Shown in pieces: positions 1 through 7,791 of a DNA stretch of 13,843 bases. The DNA is taken from the NCBI GenBank assembly GCA_903888395.1, contig CAISTO010000041.1, positions 1-13,843 of the forward strand. The letters run 5' to 3'. A program made the translations under genes and the position numbers. The DNA is from an uncultured Bacteroidota bacterium. Its GTDB lineage: Bacteria > Bacteroidota > Bacteroidia > UKL13-3. Numbering within the stretch: the stretch's first letter is position 1; every line of letters starts with the position of its first letter. The notes under the pieces are model-generated. The model was not told the origin of the DNA and did no database searches. It saw only the letters and a program-made list of their open reading frames with translations.

Positions 1-2345
1 GTTATGGTATCTCTACAACCCATACTATCTTGCACAGCTATTTTTATGGTGTAATTGCCAAAATATTTATATTTATGCTTAGGCAAATAACCAGTTTTTG
101 TAAATGCATTGGTATCACCAAAATTCCATGATATTTTTTCAAAATTTGCACGGCTGCTCATCCGCCAATAACCCGTATAACGAGAATTATAATCTATGCT
201 ATCTAAAAATGTTACGGAATCGTTCAAACAAACAATAGGTTTTTTGAAATTTACTCCAGCAAAAAAACCTAAATATAAAGTGGTATCGTATGATTGAGAA
301 CATCCTTTTCTATTGGTTAAAGTCACCTTTAGATTTTTTATTCCCATAGTTTTAAAAACATAGGACTTTTGATGTATTACATTTTGAGTGACAGTAAAAT
401 TTTGAATACTATCAACACCATTAAAACTAATTCTTGCTGTTGTTAAACTATCTTGAATTGAATCTAATAGGCTAATTGTAACTTTATAAGGTGCACATGT
501 TCCCTCAATTTTTGTGGTAAATTGAGGTTTTATTTTTATTAATTGAAACATGTTATGATACCAAGCTGTATCGTAACAAATTCCGTTTTTTATAATTAAG
601 CCAACTGTAACCCATCCGTTCGAATCGGCAGTATTTGAATACCTATTCATATAAAAATTGTCTGAATGCTTAACAGAATCCCAATTATTTTTTCCAGCAG
701 CGGAATCAATATTTATCCAAATTTTTTCTCGCCCACAATCGGGTAAAGTTTCATCAAATTGAAACATAAAAGTACTTGTATAACAATTCAATGGAGGAAG
801 GTCTTTTCCAGGTGGAATGGTATAATAATACAAACCTTTTCTTGCCGGTAAATTTGGTTTTGCATTGGGTTGGCCCATTACAACAAGTGTTGAATCACTA
901 TCGCTACAATTCCTTATTGGGTCCGAAATGATAAGTCTAACAGTATAACATTTAGTAACTGTTGAATCATATTTGTGATTAACCCTAATGCTATCTTTGC
1001 TGTATCTACAGTTCCTTCCAATGTTTATTCCATTTTTTGTATCTGTGGTGCAAGGAGGTGCATAAGTATCATCAAAATCCCAAAGCCAATTAGTAACATT
1101 TTTATAAAAACATGAAATTTCTGGTGGAGGCGTTCTAAAATACACCGTATCTTTTGCGCTGCATTGTGCTGAATTAATGGCTTTAACTGTATCGTTTGTT
1201 AAAATGGTGTTTGGTCCAAAAACATCAATTAACGTATCAATTTGGACTTTACAACTACCCATAACAATATAAACTTTTACTTTGTATTGGCCACAACTAA
1301 ATCTTCTATTTGGTTGTTGAGAGAATGCGTCATAAATTAAAGTGTCAAAAAATTTATTTTGTGAGTCATAAATAGCCCAATAAATTTTTGCGCCAGCAGA
1401 ATTAGGAACCGAAAAGCTATAGTTTTGCTGACTAAAGCATTTGCTATCGCTACGAACAGTTATAGTACTATCTAATTTTACGTTTTGAGCTCCATTATAT
1501 AATAAATAAGTTTGCACACAATCGTTTAAATCAGTTATAGTTAGCCTTGGTGAAAAAAATCCACCTTGGGTGTAAATATGAACAAAATTGGTCCATTTAG
1601 TGCTTGATGAATCAGCTGTTCCATCGCCAAAATCCCATGTAAATTTTTTAACTTTTGCCAATGCTAAAACTGATGTGTTTAAAAATGTAACTGGGGTAGC
1701 ATTACACTGAGGAACATATTGCGTATAAAAACTAATTGAACCTGGTTTTGGTCTAATTACAATGGCATTATTTAGTTCTACTCGTGTTAAACAGTTATTG
1801 GCATCTGTAACTTCTATTACTAATGAATTAGTACTTCCTAACACATTTGTATAACTGTGGCAAAGTATTTTATTGGTAATTGCAGTATTGTCAAAACCTC
1901 CATCTCCCCATAAAAAAGTTCTGTAAGTTAAAGGGCTTCCGCTTGGTCCTGGTTTTGACGAATCGGCAATACAAACTGAGTTACCATTAAAACATTGGGT
2001 GCTTGGTGTTATTATTCTAAAATTGGCTATAGGTAAAGCCACCACTTGAATAGGTGTTCCACTTACAATACATTGAGAATTATTGGTAAATGTAATTTTT
2101 AAGGTTGGGGTAAATGTGCCTGTTACAGGGTAATTATATGTAGGACTTGCTTGCGTATTTGTTACGCCATTTCCAAAATTCCAATCGTAACTACTAGGAG
2201 TTAAACCAGCTGTATAAGTTGCACTAAAATTTAATGCATTGTTTATGCAAACTATATTTGAACTAGTAATTATGGTACATGTTTGTGCAAATAATTTAAA
2301 AGTAAAAAACAAATAAAATAAAATTATGTAAAGCCTTTTAATCAT
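1..2345 (-). CDS. Giant secreted PKD-repeat protein, C-terminus cut by the window edge (paralogue of the 3317-7132 gene)
   Basis: The frame is open from an ATG at 2345-2343 to the left edge: I checked every triplet and found no stop in 781 codons. The product starts with a Sec signal peptide (MIKRLYIILF..., cleavage likely after FKLFA, residue 20). PKD-like folds follow, with the signatures WNFGNG (about 55-60), FLWGDGG (about 145), TWDFGDG (about 235) and NWLWDFDD (about 425), and EKISWNFGDT near the end of the visible part. Cysteines are frequent. It aligns end to end with roughly residues 1-795 of the complete gene to its right, about 85% identical over residues 21-111 and much lower between conserved blocks. 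By analogy the missing C-terminus should carry a CHU_C / type B sorting domain, but this is inference. Likely role: an extracellular or surface-attached adhesin-like protein exported by Sec and then the type IX system. The substrate or partner is unknown. Confidence 0.9.
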   Translation of the reverse strand, partial: MIKRLYIILFYLFFTFKLFAQTCTIITSSNIVCINNALNFSATYTAGLTPSSYDWNFGNGVTNTQASPTYNYPVTGTFTPTLKITFTNNSQCIVSGTPIQVVALPIANFRIITPSTQCFNGNSVCIADSSKPGPSGSPLTYRTFLWGDGGFDNTAITNKILCHSYTNVLGSTNSLVIEVTDANNCLTRVELNNAIVIRPKPGSISFYTQYVPQCNATPVTFLNTSVLALAKVKKFTWDFGDGTADSSSTKWTNFVHIYTQGGFFSPRLTITDLNDCVQTYLLYNGAQNVKLDSTITVRSDSKCFSQQNYSFSVPNSAGAKIYWAIYDSQNKFFDTLIYDAFSQQPNRRFSCGQYKVKVYIVMGSCKVQIDTLIDVFGPNTILTNDTVKAINSAQCSAKDTVYFRTPPPEISCFYKNVTNWLWDFDDTYAPPCTTDTKNGINIGRNCRYSKDSIRVNHKYDSTVTKCYTVRLIISDPIRNCSDSDSTLVVMGQPNAKPNLPARKGLYYYTIPPGKDLPPLNCYTSTFMFQFDETLPDCGREKIWINIDSAAGKNNWDSVKHSDNFYMNRYSNTADSNGWVTVGLIIKNGICYDTAWYHNMFQLIKIKPQFTTKIEGTCAPYKVTISLLDSIQDSLTTARISFNGVDSIQNFTVTQNVIHQKSYVFKTMGIKNLKVTLTNRKGCSQSYDTTLYLGFFAGVNFKKPIVCLNDSVTFLDSIDYNSRYTGYWRMSSRANFEKISWNFGDTNAFTKTGYLPKHKYKYFGNYTIKIAVQDSMGCRDTI

Positions 2346-2604
2346 CTATTTTTTAATGAGTATTTTTTAAATAATTTATTAGCACAATAGCTTTTTTAAA
2401 AATTGAAAAACGAATATATGAAAGTTTATATTATAATTTGGAAACTTGGGCTTAATTTTTAATAAAAATGATAAAGACGCCAAAATTTTGCTCTTTTTTT
2501 ACAAAAGTCTAAAATCATTGCATTGTAAAAGGTTGAATTTTAAAATGATTTCATTCTAAAATATATGATATTGCAAACATAAAAATTAATGAAAACCAAG
2601 TTGT
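2346..2604. other. Divergent intergenic region between the minus-strand giant gene and the plus-strand type A cargo gene
   Basis: This AT-rich spacer of 259 bases has no ORF I would call. On the minus strand, 2581-2574 reads TATGTTTG and fits the Bacteroidota -7 box TAnnTTTG; it could drive the gene starting at 2345 through a leader of about 220 bases. No TTTG lies at the expected -33 distance (the nearest TTG core is only 15 bases away), so this is weak. On the plus strand there is no exact TAnnTTTG ahead of 2605. Bases 2348-2366 match the corresponding leader of the paralogue (7146-7164) at 16 of 19 positions, so the duplication probably included the leader. Confidence 0.4.
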
Positions 2605-3300
2605 ATGAAAGTCAATTTTATAAAAACATTTTTCTGTTTTATTTTAATTATTGCTGCCAGCAAAATGCTTACTGCTCAACTTTCTTTTCCAAATGGAAAT
2701 GTATTAAATTTAAAAACATCTGAACAGTATTTGTACATTGAAACTCAAATATTATTTAACACTGGTAAATTTAAAGCAAATGATTACAGTTGGGACAAAA
2801 AATTAGATTCAATAGATAGTAAGTGGTTTGTTACTGCGTGCTTTAATGGCGACTGTAAAAACGACTTATTGCAAAGCGGAACATTTTTAAAAGATTTTGG
2901 TTTAAATGACACCACCTGTTTTATTGCTTTTCATGTGGAAACACATGAATATGCTGGCACTTCAAAAATAATTTACCGTGTTTTTAATAAAAACAATCCG
3001 CTTGATAGTGCCACTTTATACTTTAACATTTCTTACTCAAAACCATCAGGATTGAATGATTTAATGGAAAATAATTTAAACATTTACCCTAACCCTGTTA
3101 CCAATAAAATAAATATTGAAACAATGCTTGATTTACAAAATGCAACATTGAAAATTGTAAATTCTTTAGGTGAAATTGTTATGAAAAAACAGCTAATTAG
3201 TGATACTGGATTTGATGTTTCAAACTTAAAAAATGGAGTTTATTTTTTAAATATAGTTTCAAATAATTATACAGTTTTTCGTAAATTTATCAAACAATAA
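2605..3300 (+). CDS. Small secreted protein with type IX (type A) sorting domain
   Basis: The 231-aa product has a signal peptide ending near TAQ (residues 1-25). A compact beta-rich domain of about 120 residues follows, and then the C-terminal type A sorting domain at about 157-231: NLNIYPNPVTNKINIE, a middle LKIVNSLGEIV strand, FDVSNLKNGVYFLNIV and a basic end FRKFIKQ. These are the classic blocks of the Por_Secre_tail family, which sends proteins through the outer membrane by the type IX system. The central domain carries WFVTACFNGDC (Cys79, Cys84) and a segment GTSKIIYRVFNKNNP, a pattern seen in short Ig-like extracellular domains of Bacteroidota; I do not recognise a named family. The ATG at 2605 is chosen because it gives a complete signal peptide; the next Met (residue 21) would destroy it. 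The gene lies opposite to both flanking giant genes and converges on the one at 3317 with a 16-base gap. Confidence 0.85.
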   Translation: MKVNFIKTFFCFILIIAASKMLTAQLSFPNGNVLNLKTSEQYLYIETQILFNTGKFKANDYSWDKKLDSIDSKWFVTACFNGDCKNDLLQSGTFLKDFGLNDTTCFIAFHVETHEYAGTSKIIYRVFNKNNPLDSATLYFNISYSKPSGLNDLMENNLNIYPNPVTNKINIETMLDLQNATLKIVNSLGEIVMKKQLISDTGFDVSNLKNGVYFLNIVSNNYTVFRKFIKQ

Positions 3301-3312
3301 TTGCTAATTATT
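3296..3312. terminator. Weak AT-only hairpin between convergent stop codons
   Basis: AATAATT (3296-3302) and AATTATT (3306-3312) can form a 7-bp stem with a 3-base loop, sitting over the stop of the type A cargo gene and just before the stop of the convergent giant gene at 3317. The stem has only A and T pairs and no clean T tract, so termination activity is doubtful; it is listed because nothing better lies between the two convergent genes. Confidence 0.2.
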
Positions 3313-3316
3313 TGCT

Positions 3317-6300
3317 TTATTGCCTTATTAAAGTAATGCTGCCATGTACTGTTTTTTCTGATTCTTTGTCGTTGAACTTGTATTTAAATAAATAAAAATA
3401 AACACCATCCGTATTTTGATTGCCATCATTATCGGTTTTGCCATTCCAATTGATTCCATCATTTCCTTTGCCATCGGCATTTCCCTCAAAAACTTTATTT
3501 CCCCAGCGGTTATAAATTTTTATTTCATAAAAAGTTTGACCTAAAATTTCAATGTCAAAAGCATCATTTATTCCATCATTATTGGGCGTAAAAACATTGG
3601 GAATTTTCAGTAATCGGGCAGTAGGAATGATAATTTTGCAAATTGTATCAAAGCAAGCGCCTGCATTTTGGGCCACCAAACAAACTTTAAAACTATCAAC
3701 TAAATTTTTGTAGTCGTGAGTAGGATTTTGAAGATTAGAAAAATTATTTATACCTGAACTAGGTTGTCCAAAATCCCAAAAATAACCGGTTGCACTGATA
3801 GATTTATTTATAAAAGAATCGATTGGTGATCGAGATTCATTTATATCAAAATCGGCTTTTATGTTTCTAACATAAATGGCGTGAATGCCAGTGTCAATAC
3901 AGGCAATGCTAATTTTTGGAGTGGGAATTAATTGAATAATATAACTGCCAGAATCTTTAAAACTATAGTTAAATACTGAATCTGTTCTGGGTTTTAGTGG
4001 CAAAGAAAAACCGTTACTTGCTTGCCATAAAAAGTGGCTATACATGGTATCGGCTTTTGCTAAAATAGTAAAAACATCGTTTGCACAAACTGTATCTGGA
4101 CCAAATAATTGAACCAAAGGGTTATCAAAAACAGTAATATAAACTGGCTTTGCATTTGGGTTTAAAGTATCAGGAAAAACGGATGTGCAATACACTGTTT
4201 GACCTGTAATTTCATTCACCAATGAATCGGTGCCTAACAACAAAACTCGATATCTGCCGGCCTTTACCAATGAAAAATTAGTATTTGAATCTTTATCGGT
4301 TGAAACAATAAAATTTTCAGGGCCGTTAATAGTCCATTGCCAACTCTGTAATTGAACACCACTGGTATTATTCATTTTAAACTTTACTGGTCTACAGCCA
4401 ATGGTATCGCCACTTAAAAAGCTATATTTTGGAGTTGGACCTTTAATAACTAATGGCAAAGTGATGCTATCCATACAACCATAATTGGATGTAACCACTA
4501 GCTTAACTTTAAACGAGTCGTTAGTGGAATAATCATGTACAGGATTTTGTTCTAAACTAATGGTTTTTGAATCACCAAATTCCCAATGCCATGTTATAAT
4601 TTTTTGTTTTACATAATAATTAGGTAAAGAATCGTTCACCTGAGAAGCATCATGAAAACGAACTACTTTTGGTGCGCAAATTAAATTATCGCTGATTGGC
4701 GCTATAGCTGCGTTGATATCTACTACATTTATATTTCTAAAATTTATTAATGTATCTTTACATCCATTGCTGTCTTGAACTACCAATGATATTTTAAAGT
4801 TCCCTACGGTTTTATACTTATGTTTAGGCATAATGCCATAGAATTCATAGTCAGTTGTGTCACCAAAATTCCACCAAATTTTTTCCAAATTTGCAGCTGC
4901 CCTTTCAAATTTTTTCCAGTTTCCAGTATAACCAGAATAATATTCAAAGTTATCTTCAAAAGGCACAGCATCTTTTAAACAATAAACAATGGTATCATTA
5001 TCGGTAGTTTTACCAAAACCAAGATTAATTGTGTATTCATAACTTAATGAACAGCCATGTCTATTTGTTAAAGTAACTATTATTGTTCTGCATCCAGAAG
5101 AGTTAAAAACATAATTTCGTTGATGAATGATAGAATCGGTTAAAGAAAAATTTTGAACATCGTGAAATTGATTGGCATTAAATAAACAAGGGCGAACATC
5201 GAAGGTTGCTGAAACCAAACTATCTTGAATAGAATCAACCATTGTTAATGTAACATGATATGGTTTGCATTTATCAGCTACTTTAATTTCAAACATGGGT
5301 TTTAACTTTAAAATTTGAAACATGTGATGGTACCAAGCAGTGTCGTAACAATTGCCGTTTTTAATGATTAATCCTACAGTAACCCAACCCTTATCATCTG
5401 CCACATTATTGTAAAAAGTATCTAAAAAATTACTATCAACTTTTATGTTTATCCAATTATCTTTTCCAGCAGCTGAGTCCAAATTAATCCAAATTTTTTC
5501 TCGCCCACAAGCGGGTAAAGTTTCTTCAAATTTAAACACAAACGCGTTGTTAATACAATGCTTAGGTGGTCCATTTTTACCTGGAGGAAAAGTATTATAA
5601 TATAATCCTCTTCTATTAGGTAAATCGGGTTTTGCATTTGGTGAATTGATAATGACTAAAGAAGAATCAATATCACTGCAATTTTTGAGGGTGTCTTTTA
5701 AAATCAATTTTACATTATAACAGCTAGGATTTACTTGATTATACTTATGTTTTACTTGCGTACTATCTTTGCTGTATCTACAATTTATTCCTACATTTAT
5801 TCCTCGTTTGGTATCAGTGGTGCAGGGAGGGGCAAATCCATCGTCAAAATCCCAAAGCCAATTAGTTACATTTTGATAAAAACATGAAATTTCTGGAGGA
5901 GGTACCCTAAAAAAAACAGTATCGTTTGATGCACATTGAAATTCGTTTATTGGCCTAACATCTAAATTTGCTATTATTGCGTTTGGGCCATATATTTCAA
6001 TGGTTGTATCAATCCTTATTTTGCAATTTGATCCATAAAAAGCATACATGCTTACATGATATAAACCGCAATTAAACAACCTAATTGAATCTGTTTTATA
6101 GTCTTTAACATACCTAAAATTAAATACAGAATCCATCAATTCGCCTTCTGAATTCCTAATCCCCCAAAATATTTTATCACCATACACGGCATCTTTGTAT
6201 GAAAAAATAAAGTTTTGTTTGCTGTAGCATTTATTAACAGATGTAATGGTAATTTTATTATCAAATACTTTTTTATTAACGCCAATATACCTAATAAAAG

Positions 6301-7132
6301 TTTCACTACAATTATCAATATCAATCACATATAAACTTGGATAATAAAGGTCTGGTAAAGCGTAACTATGGTTAAAAATAGTCCATTTTGTGTTGGAAGA
6401 ATCAATATTTCCATCACCAAAATCCCAAACAAATTTTTTAACTTTTGAAAAGGGTATGGCGGAGGTGTTTTGAAAAGTTTGAATGGTAGTATCACATCTA
6501 GTAGAATAACTATCGAATGCTATTAAATCCATTTTTGGTAAAATGGTTATTGCGTTGTTTTTTTCTAAACGAGTTAAACATCCATTGAAATCGGTAACTT
6601 CCAAAATTAAGGAATACAAACCACCCGCAATATTTTTGTAGTTATGGCAAATGGTATCAGTAAAATTTACCGTTGTATCAAAATCTCCATCGCCCCAAAG
6701 GAAAGTATGCTTTGCAATTTTACTGCCACTTGTTCCAGCCCTTGAGGTATCTTTTATGCAAACTAAATTGCCTTTAAAACATTGTTTGATATTGGAAAGA
6801 ATTCTGAAATCAGCTATTGGTAAAGCCACTACTTGAATTGGATTTCCGGTAATGATACATTGGGAATTATTGGTAAAAACAATGGTTAATGTAGGTGTAA
6901 ACGTTCCAATTATTGGATAATTATAGGTAGGATTTGGCTGTGTATTAGTTACTCCATTTCCAAAATTCCATGCATAAGTGCTTGGCGTGAGTCCTGCGGT
7001 ATAAGTAGCACTAAAATTAAGGGCGTTATTAATGCAAACTATATTTGAGCTAGTAACAATGGTGCAAGTTTGGGCACCTAATTTAAAAAGGGAAAATAGT
7101 AAAAATAGGAATATGTAAATTTTTTTTACCAA
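3317..7132 (-). CDS. Giant secreted PKD-repeat, Cys-rich protein with CHU_C (type B) gliding/T9SS sorting domain
   Basis: The 1271-aa product is complete. Residues 1-20 form a Sec signal peptide (cleavage near LGA/QTC). PKD-like Ig folds follow, marked by WNFGNG (55-60), FLWGDGD (144-150), VWDFGDG (235-241), NWLWDFDD (424-431), WWNFGDT (753-759), WHWEFGD (848-854) and YFWDFGQ (1117-1123), with weaker copies at about 900-1080. Residues 1174-1271 match the CHU_C / gliding-motility-associated C-terminal domain: IPNVFTPNNDGINDAF, IYNRWGNKVFEG, W-NGK, DGVYFYLF, HGSITLIR. This tail is a type B signal for the type IX secretion system. There are about 36 cysteines, many conserved in the paralogue, which suggests disulfides outside the cell. 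Translation must start at TTG 7132: a TAA stop is in frame at 7153-7151, no ATG lies between, and an SD-like GGAGA sits 6 bases upstream. Probable role: surface adhesin or extracellular matrix protein. The ligand is unknown. Confidence 0.93.
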   Translation of the reverse strand: MVKKIYIFLFLLFSLFKLGAQTCTIVTSSNIVCINNALNFSATYTAGLTPSTYAWNFGNGVTNTQPNPTYNYPIIGTFTPTLTIVFTNNSQCIITGNPIQVVALPIADFRILSNIKQCFKGNLVCIKDTSRAGTSGSKIAKHTFLWGDGDFDTTVNFTDTICHNYKNIAGGLYSLILEVTDFNGCLTRLEKNNAITILPKMDLIAFDSYSTRCDTTIQTFQNTSAIPFSKVKKFVWDFGDGNIDSSNTKWTIFNHSYALPDLYYPSLYVIDIDNCSETFIRYIGVNKKVFDNKITITSVNKCYSKQNFIFSYKDAVYGDKIFWGIRNSEGELMDSVFNFRYVKDYKTDSIRLFNCGLYHVSMYAFYGSNCKIRIDTTIEIYGPNAIIANLDVRPINEFQCASNDTVFFRVPPPEISCFYQNVTNWLWDFDDGFAPPCTTDTKRGINVGINCRYSKDSTQVKHKYNQVNPSCYNVKLILKDTLKNCSDIDSSLVIINSPNAKPDLPNRRGLYYNTFPPGKNGPPKHCINNAFVFKFEETLPACGREKIWINLDSAAGKDNWINIKVDSNFLDTFYNNVADDKGWVTVGLIIKNGNCYDTAWYHHMFQILKLKPMFEIKVADKCKPYHVTLTMVDSIQDSLVSATFDVRPCLFNANQFHDVQNFSLTDSIIHQRNYVFNSSGCRTIIVTLTNRHGCSLSYEYTINLGFGKTTDNDTIVYCLKDAVPFEDNFEYYSGYTGNWKKFERAAANLEKIWWNFGDTTDYEFYGIMPKHKYKTVGNFKISLVVQDSNGCKDTLINFRNINVVDINAAIAPISDNLICAPKVVRFHDASQVNDSLPNYYVKQKIITWHWEFGDSKTISLEQNPVHDYSTNDSFKVKLVVTSNYGCMDSITLPLVIKGPTPKYSFLSGDTIGCRPVKFKMNNTSGVQLQSWQWTINGPENFIVSTDKDSNTNFSLVKAGRYRVLLLGTDSLVNEITGQTVYCTSVFPDTLNPNAKPVYITVFDNPLVQLFGPDTVCANDVFTILAKADTMYSHFLWQASNGFSLPLKPRTDSVFNYSFKDSGSYIIQLIPTPKISIACIDTGIHAIYVRNIKADFDINESRSPIDSFINKSISATGYFWDFGQPSSGINNFSNLQNPTHDYKNLVDSFKVCLVAQNAGACFDTICKIIIPTARLLKIPNVFTPNNDGINDAFDIEILGQTFYEIKIYNRWGNKVFEGNADGKGNDGINWNGKTDNDGNQNTDGVYFYLFKYKFNDKESEKTVHGSITLIRQ

Positions 7133-7138
7133 AATGAT

Positions 7139-7143
7139 TCTCC
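7139..7143 (-). promoter_or_regulatory. Shine-Dalgarno-like GGAGA supporting a TTG start
   Basis: On the minus strand GGAGA is followed by six bases (ATCATT) and then the TTG at 7132. Strong SD sequences are uncommon in Bacteroidota, so this one, placed at ideal distance from a non-ATG start with no in-frame ATG available, decides the start of the giant gene. Confidence 0.55.
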
Positions 7144-7165
7144 AAATTGTTTAAAAAGTATTTTC

Positions 7166-7278
7166 ATGAAGCTTAAAAATATACTTATAACAAATATATG
7201 CTAAATCAAATAGACTAAAGAGTTAAAAAACTTAAAAATTTACTAAAAATTATGAAGCTTTAAAAGTAAAGATACTTA
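7166..7278. repeat. Pair of short imperfect direct repeats (ATGAAGCTT...ATACTTA)
   Basis: ATGAAGCTT followed by an A-rich stretch and ATACTTA occurs at 7166-7187 and again at 7252-7278, in the spacer between the thioredoxin-like gene and the giant gene. The second copy overlaps the stop codon of the thioredoxin-like gene and also holds a small hairpin (AAAGTAA 7263-7269 with TTACTTT 7276-7282). The base composition makes chance similarity possible. Confidence 0.3.
7191..7198 (-). promoter_or_regulatory. Candidate Bacteroidota -7 promoter box for the giant PKD gene
   Basis: The minus strand reads TATATTTG, an exact fit to the Bacteroidota -7 consensus TAnnTTTG. It would start transcription roughly 50 bases before the TTG start at 7132. 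At the expected -33 distance only a TTT-containing stretch (7219-7215) is seen, not a full TTTG, so this is a moderate-to-weak call. Confidence 0.35.
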
Positions 7279-7791
7279 CTTTATTTGAAGCAATTTGGCT
7301 AAATCATCTTCTAATGTAATTTGTGGCTTTTCAATGATTCTGCCTAATTCTTTTCCATCTTTAAAAAATATAAAAGTTGGAATATTTGAAACCTGAATAA
7401 CCGAAATATTAAATGCCGCAGTTTTTTTATTCACATCCACCATGATCATTTCAATTTGGTTATTGGCAACACCTATTGAGTTCATTATTTTAAAAAATCG
7501 GGGCAATTCTCTTTGAGTATCTCCGCACCATGAACCGGCAATAACGAGCACTTTTATATCATTTTTTAAAGGCTTTAAACTATTAATTATTAATTGGTTT
7601 GGAACATAGTTATTATACTCTTCGTCAAACCAACTAAAATTTTTATTGCCAGTTAAAATGGCTTGAGTGGTTATTCCATTTAGTATCATTTTGGAGTTAT
7701 TTTTTTTATTTAAAATACTGCACGAACTGAATATAATTACACTAGAAATTATTCCTATTTTTATAAAATATTTATTCAAAATCTTATTCAT
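7276..7791 (-). CDS. Thioredoxin-fold lipoprotein with CGDT active site
   Basis: The 171-aa protein has a lipoprotein signal: a basic N-terminus, a hydrophobic stretch and a lipobox-like IFSSC with Cys24 as lipidation site. A thioredoxin-like domain follows at about 60-170: strand KVLVIAGSWCGDTQRELPRF (78-98), then MIMVDVNK (116-122), SNIPTFIFF with the cis-Pro at 138, and DGKELGRI. The redox motif is WCGDT (Cys89 to Thr92), so the resolving cysteine of the usual CxxC is missing. WCGDS/T motifs are, to my knowledge, recurrent in a Bacteroidota/Firmicutes subgroup of thioredoxin-like proteins, so this is a variant and not damage. It would sit in the periplasm or on the outer membrane and could act as a monothiol, but the partner is unknown. 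Its ATG (7791) lies inside the end of the cytochrome gene (8-base overlap), so the two are probably co-transcribed and translationally coupled. Confidence 0.85.
   Translation of the reverse strand: MNKILNKYFIKIGIISSVIIFSSCSILNKKNNSKMILNGITTQAILTGNKNFSWFDEEYNNYVPNQLIINSLKPLKNDIKVLVIAGSWCGDTQRELPRFFKIMNSIGVANNQIEMIMVDVNKKTAAFNISVIQVSNIPTFIFFKDGKELGRIIEKPQITLEDDLAKLLQIK

Noticed and set aside
2430..2441. TATAATTTG as a plus-strand promoter for the type A cargo gene
   Set aside because: The spacing between TA and TTTG is off by one base in either register, no TTTG sits at -33, and the leader would be about 160 bases.
2517..2530. Shared TTGCATTGTAAAA in two intergenic regions (near 2517 and 12467)
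   Set aside because: A 13-base match in two AT-rich spacers of a 13.8-kb window is within chance, and the flanks do not align.
5449..6836. Short ORFs (5449-5637, 6136-6324, 6651-6836) inside the giant gene
   Set aside because: They are other-frame shadows of the PKD protein with no independent signal.
1..7132. Regular similar blocks in the left half as a CRISPR array or nucleotide repeat
   Set aside because: The similarity comes from two paralogous coding genes and internal PKD folds; no short identical repeats with unique spacers are present.
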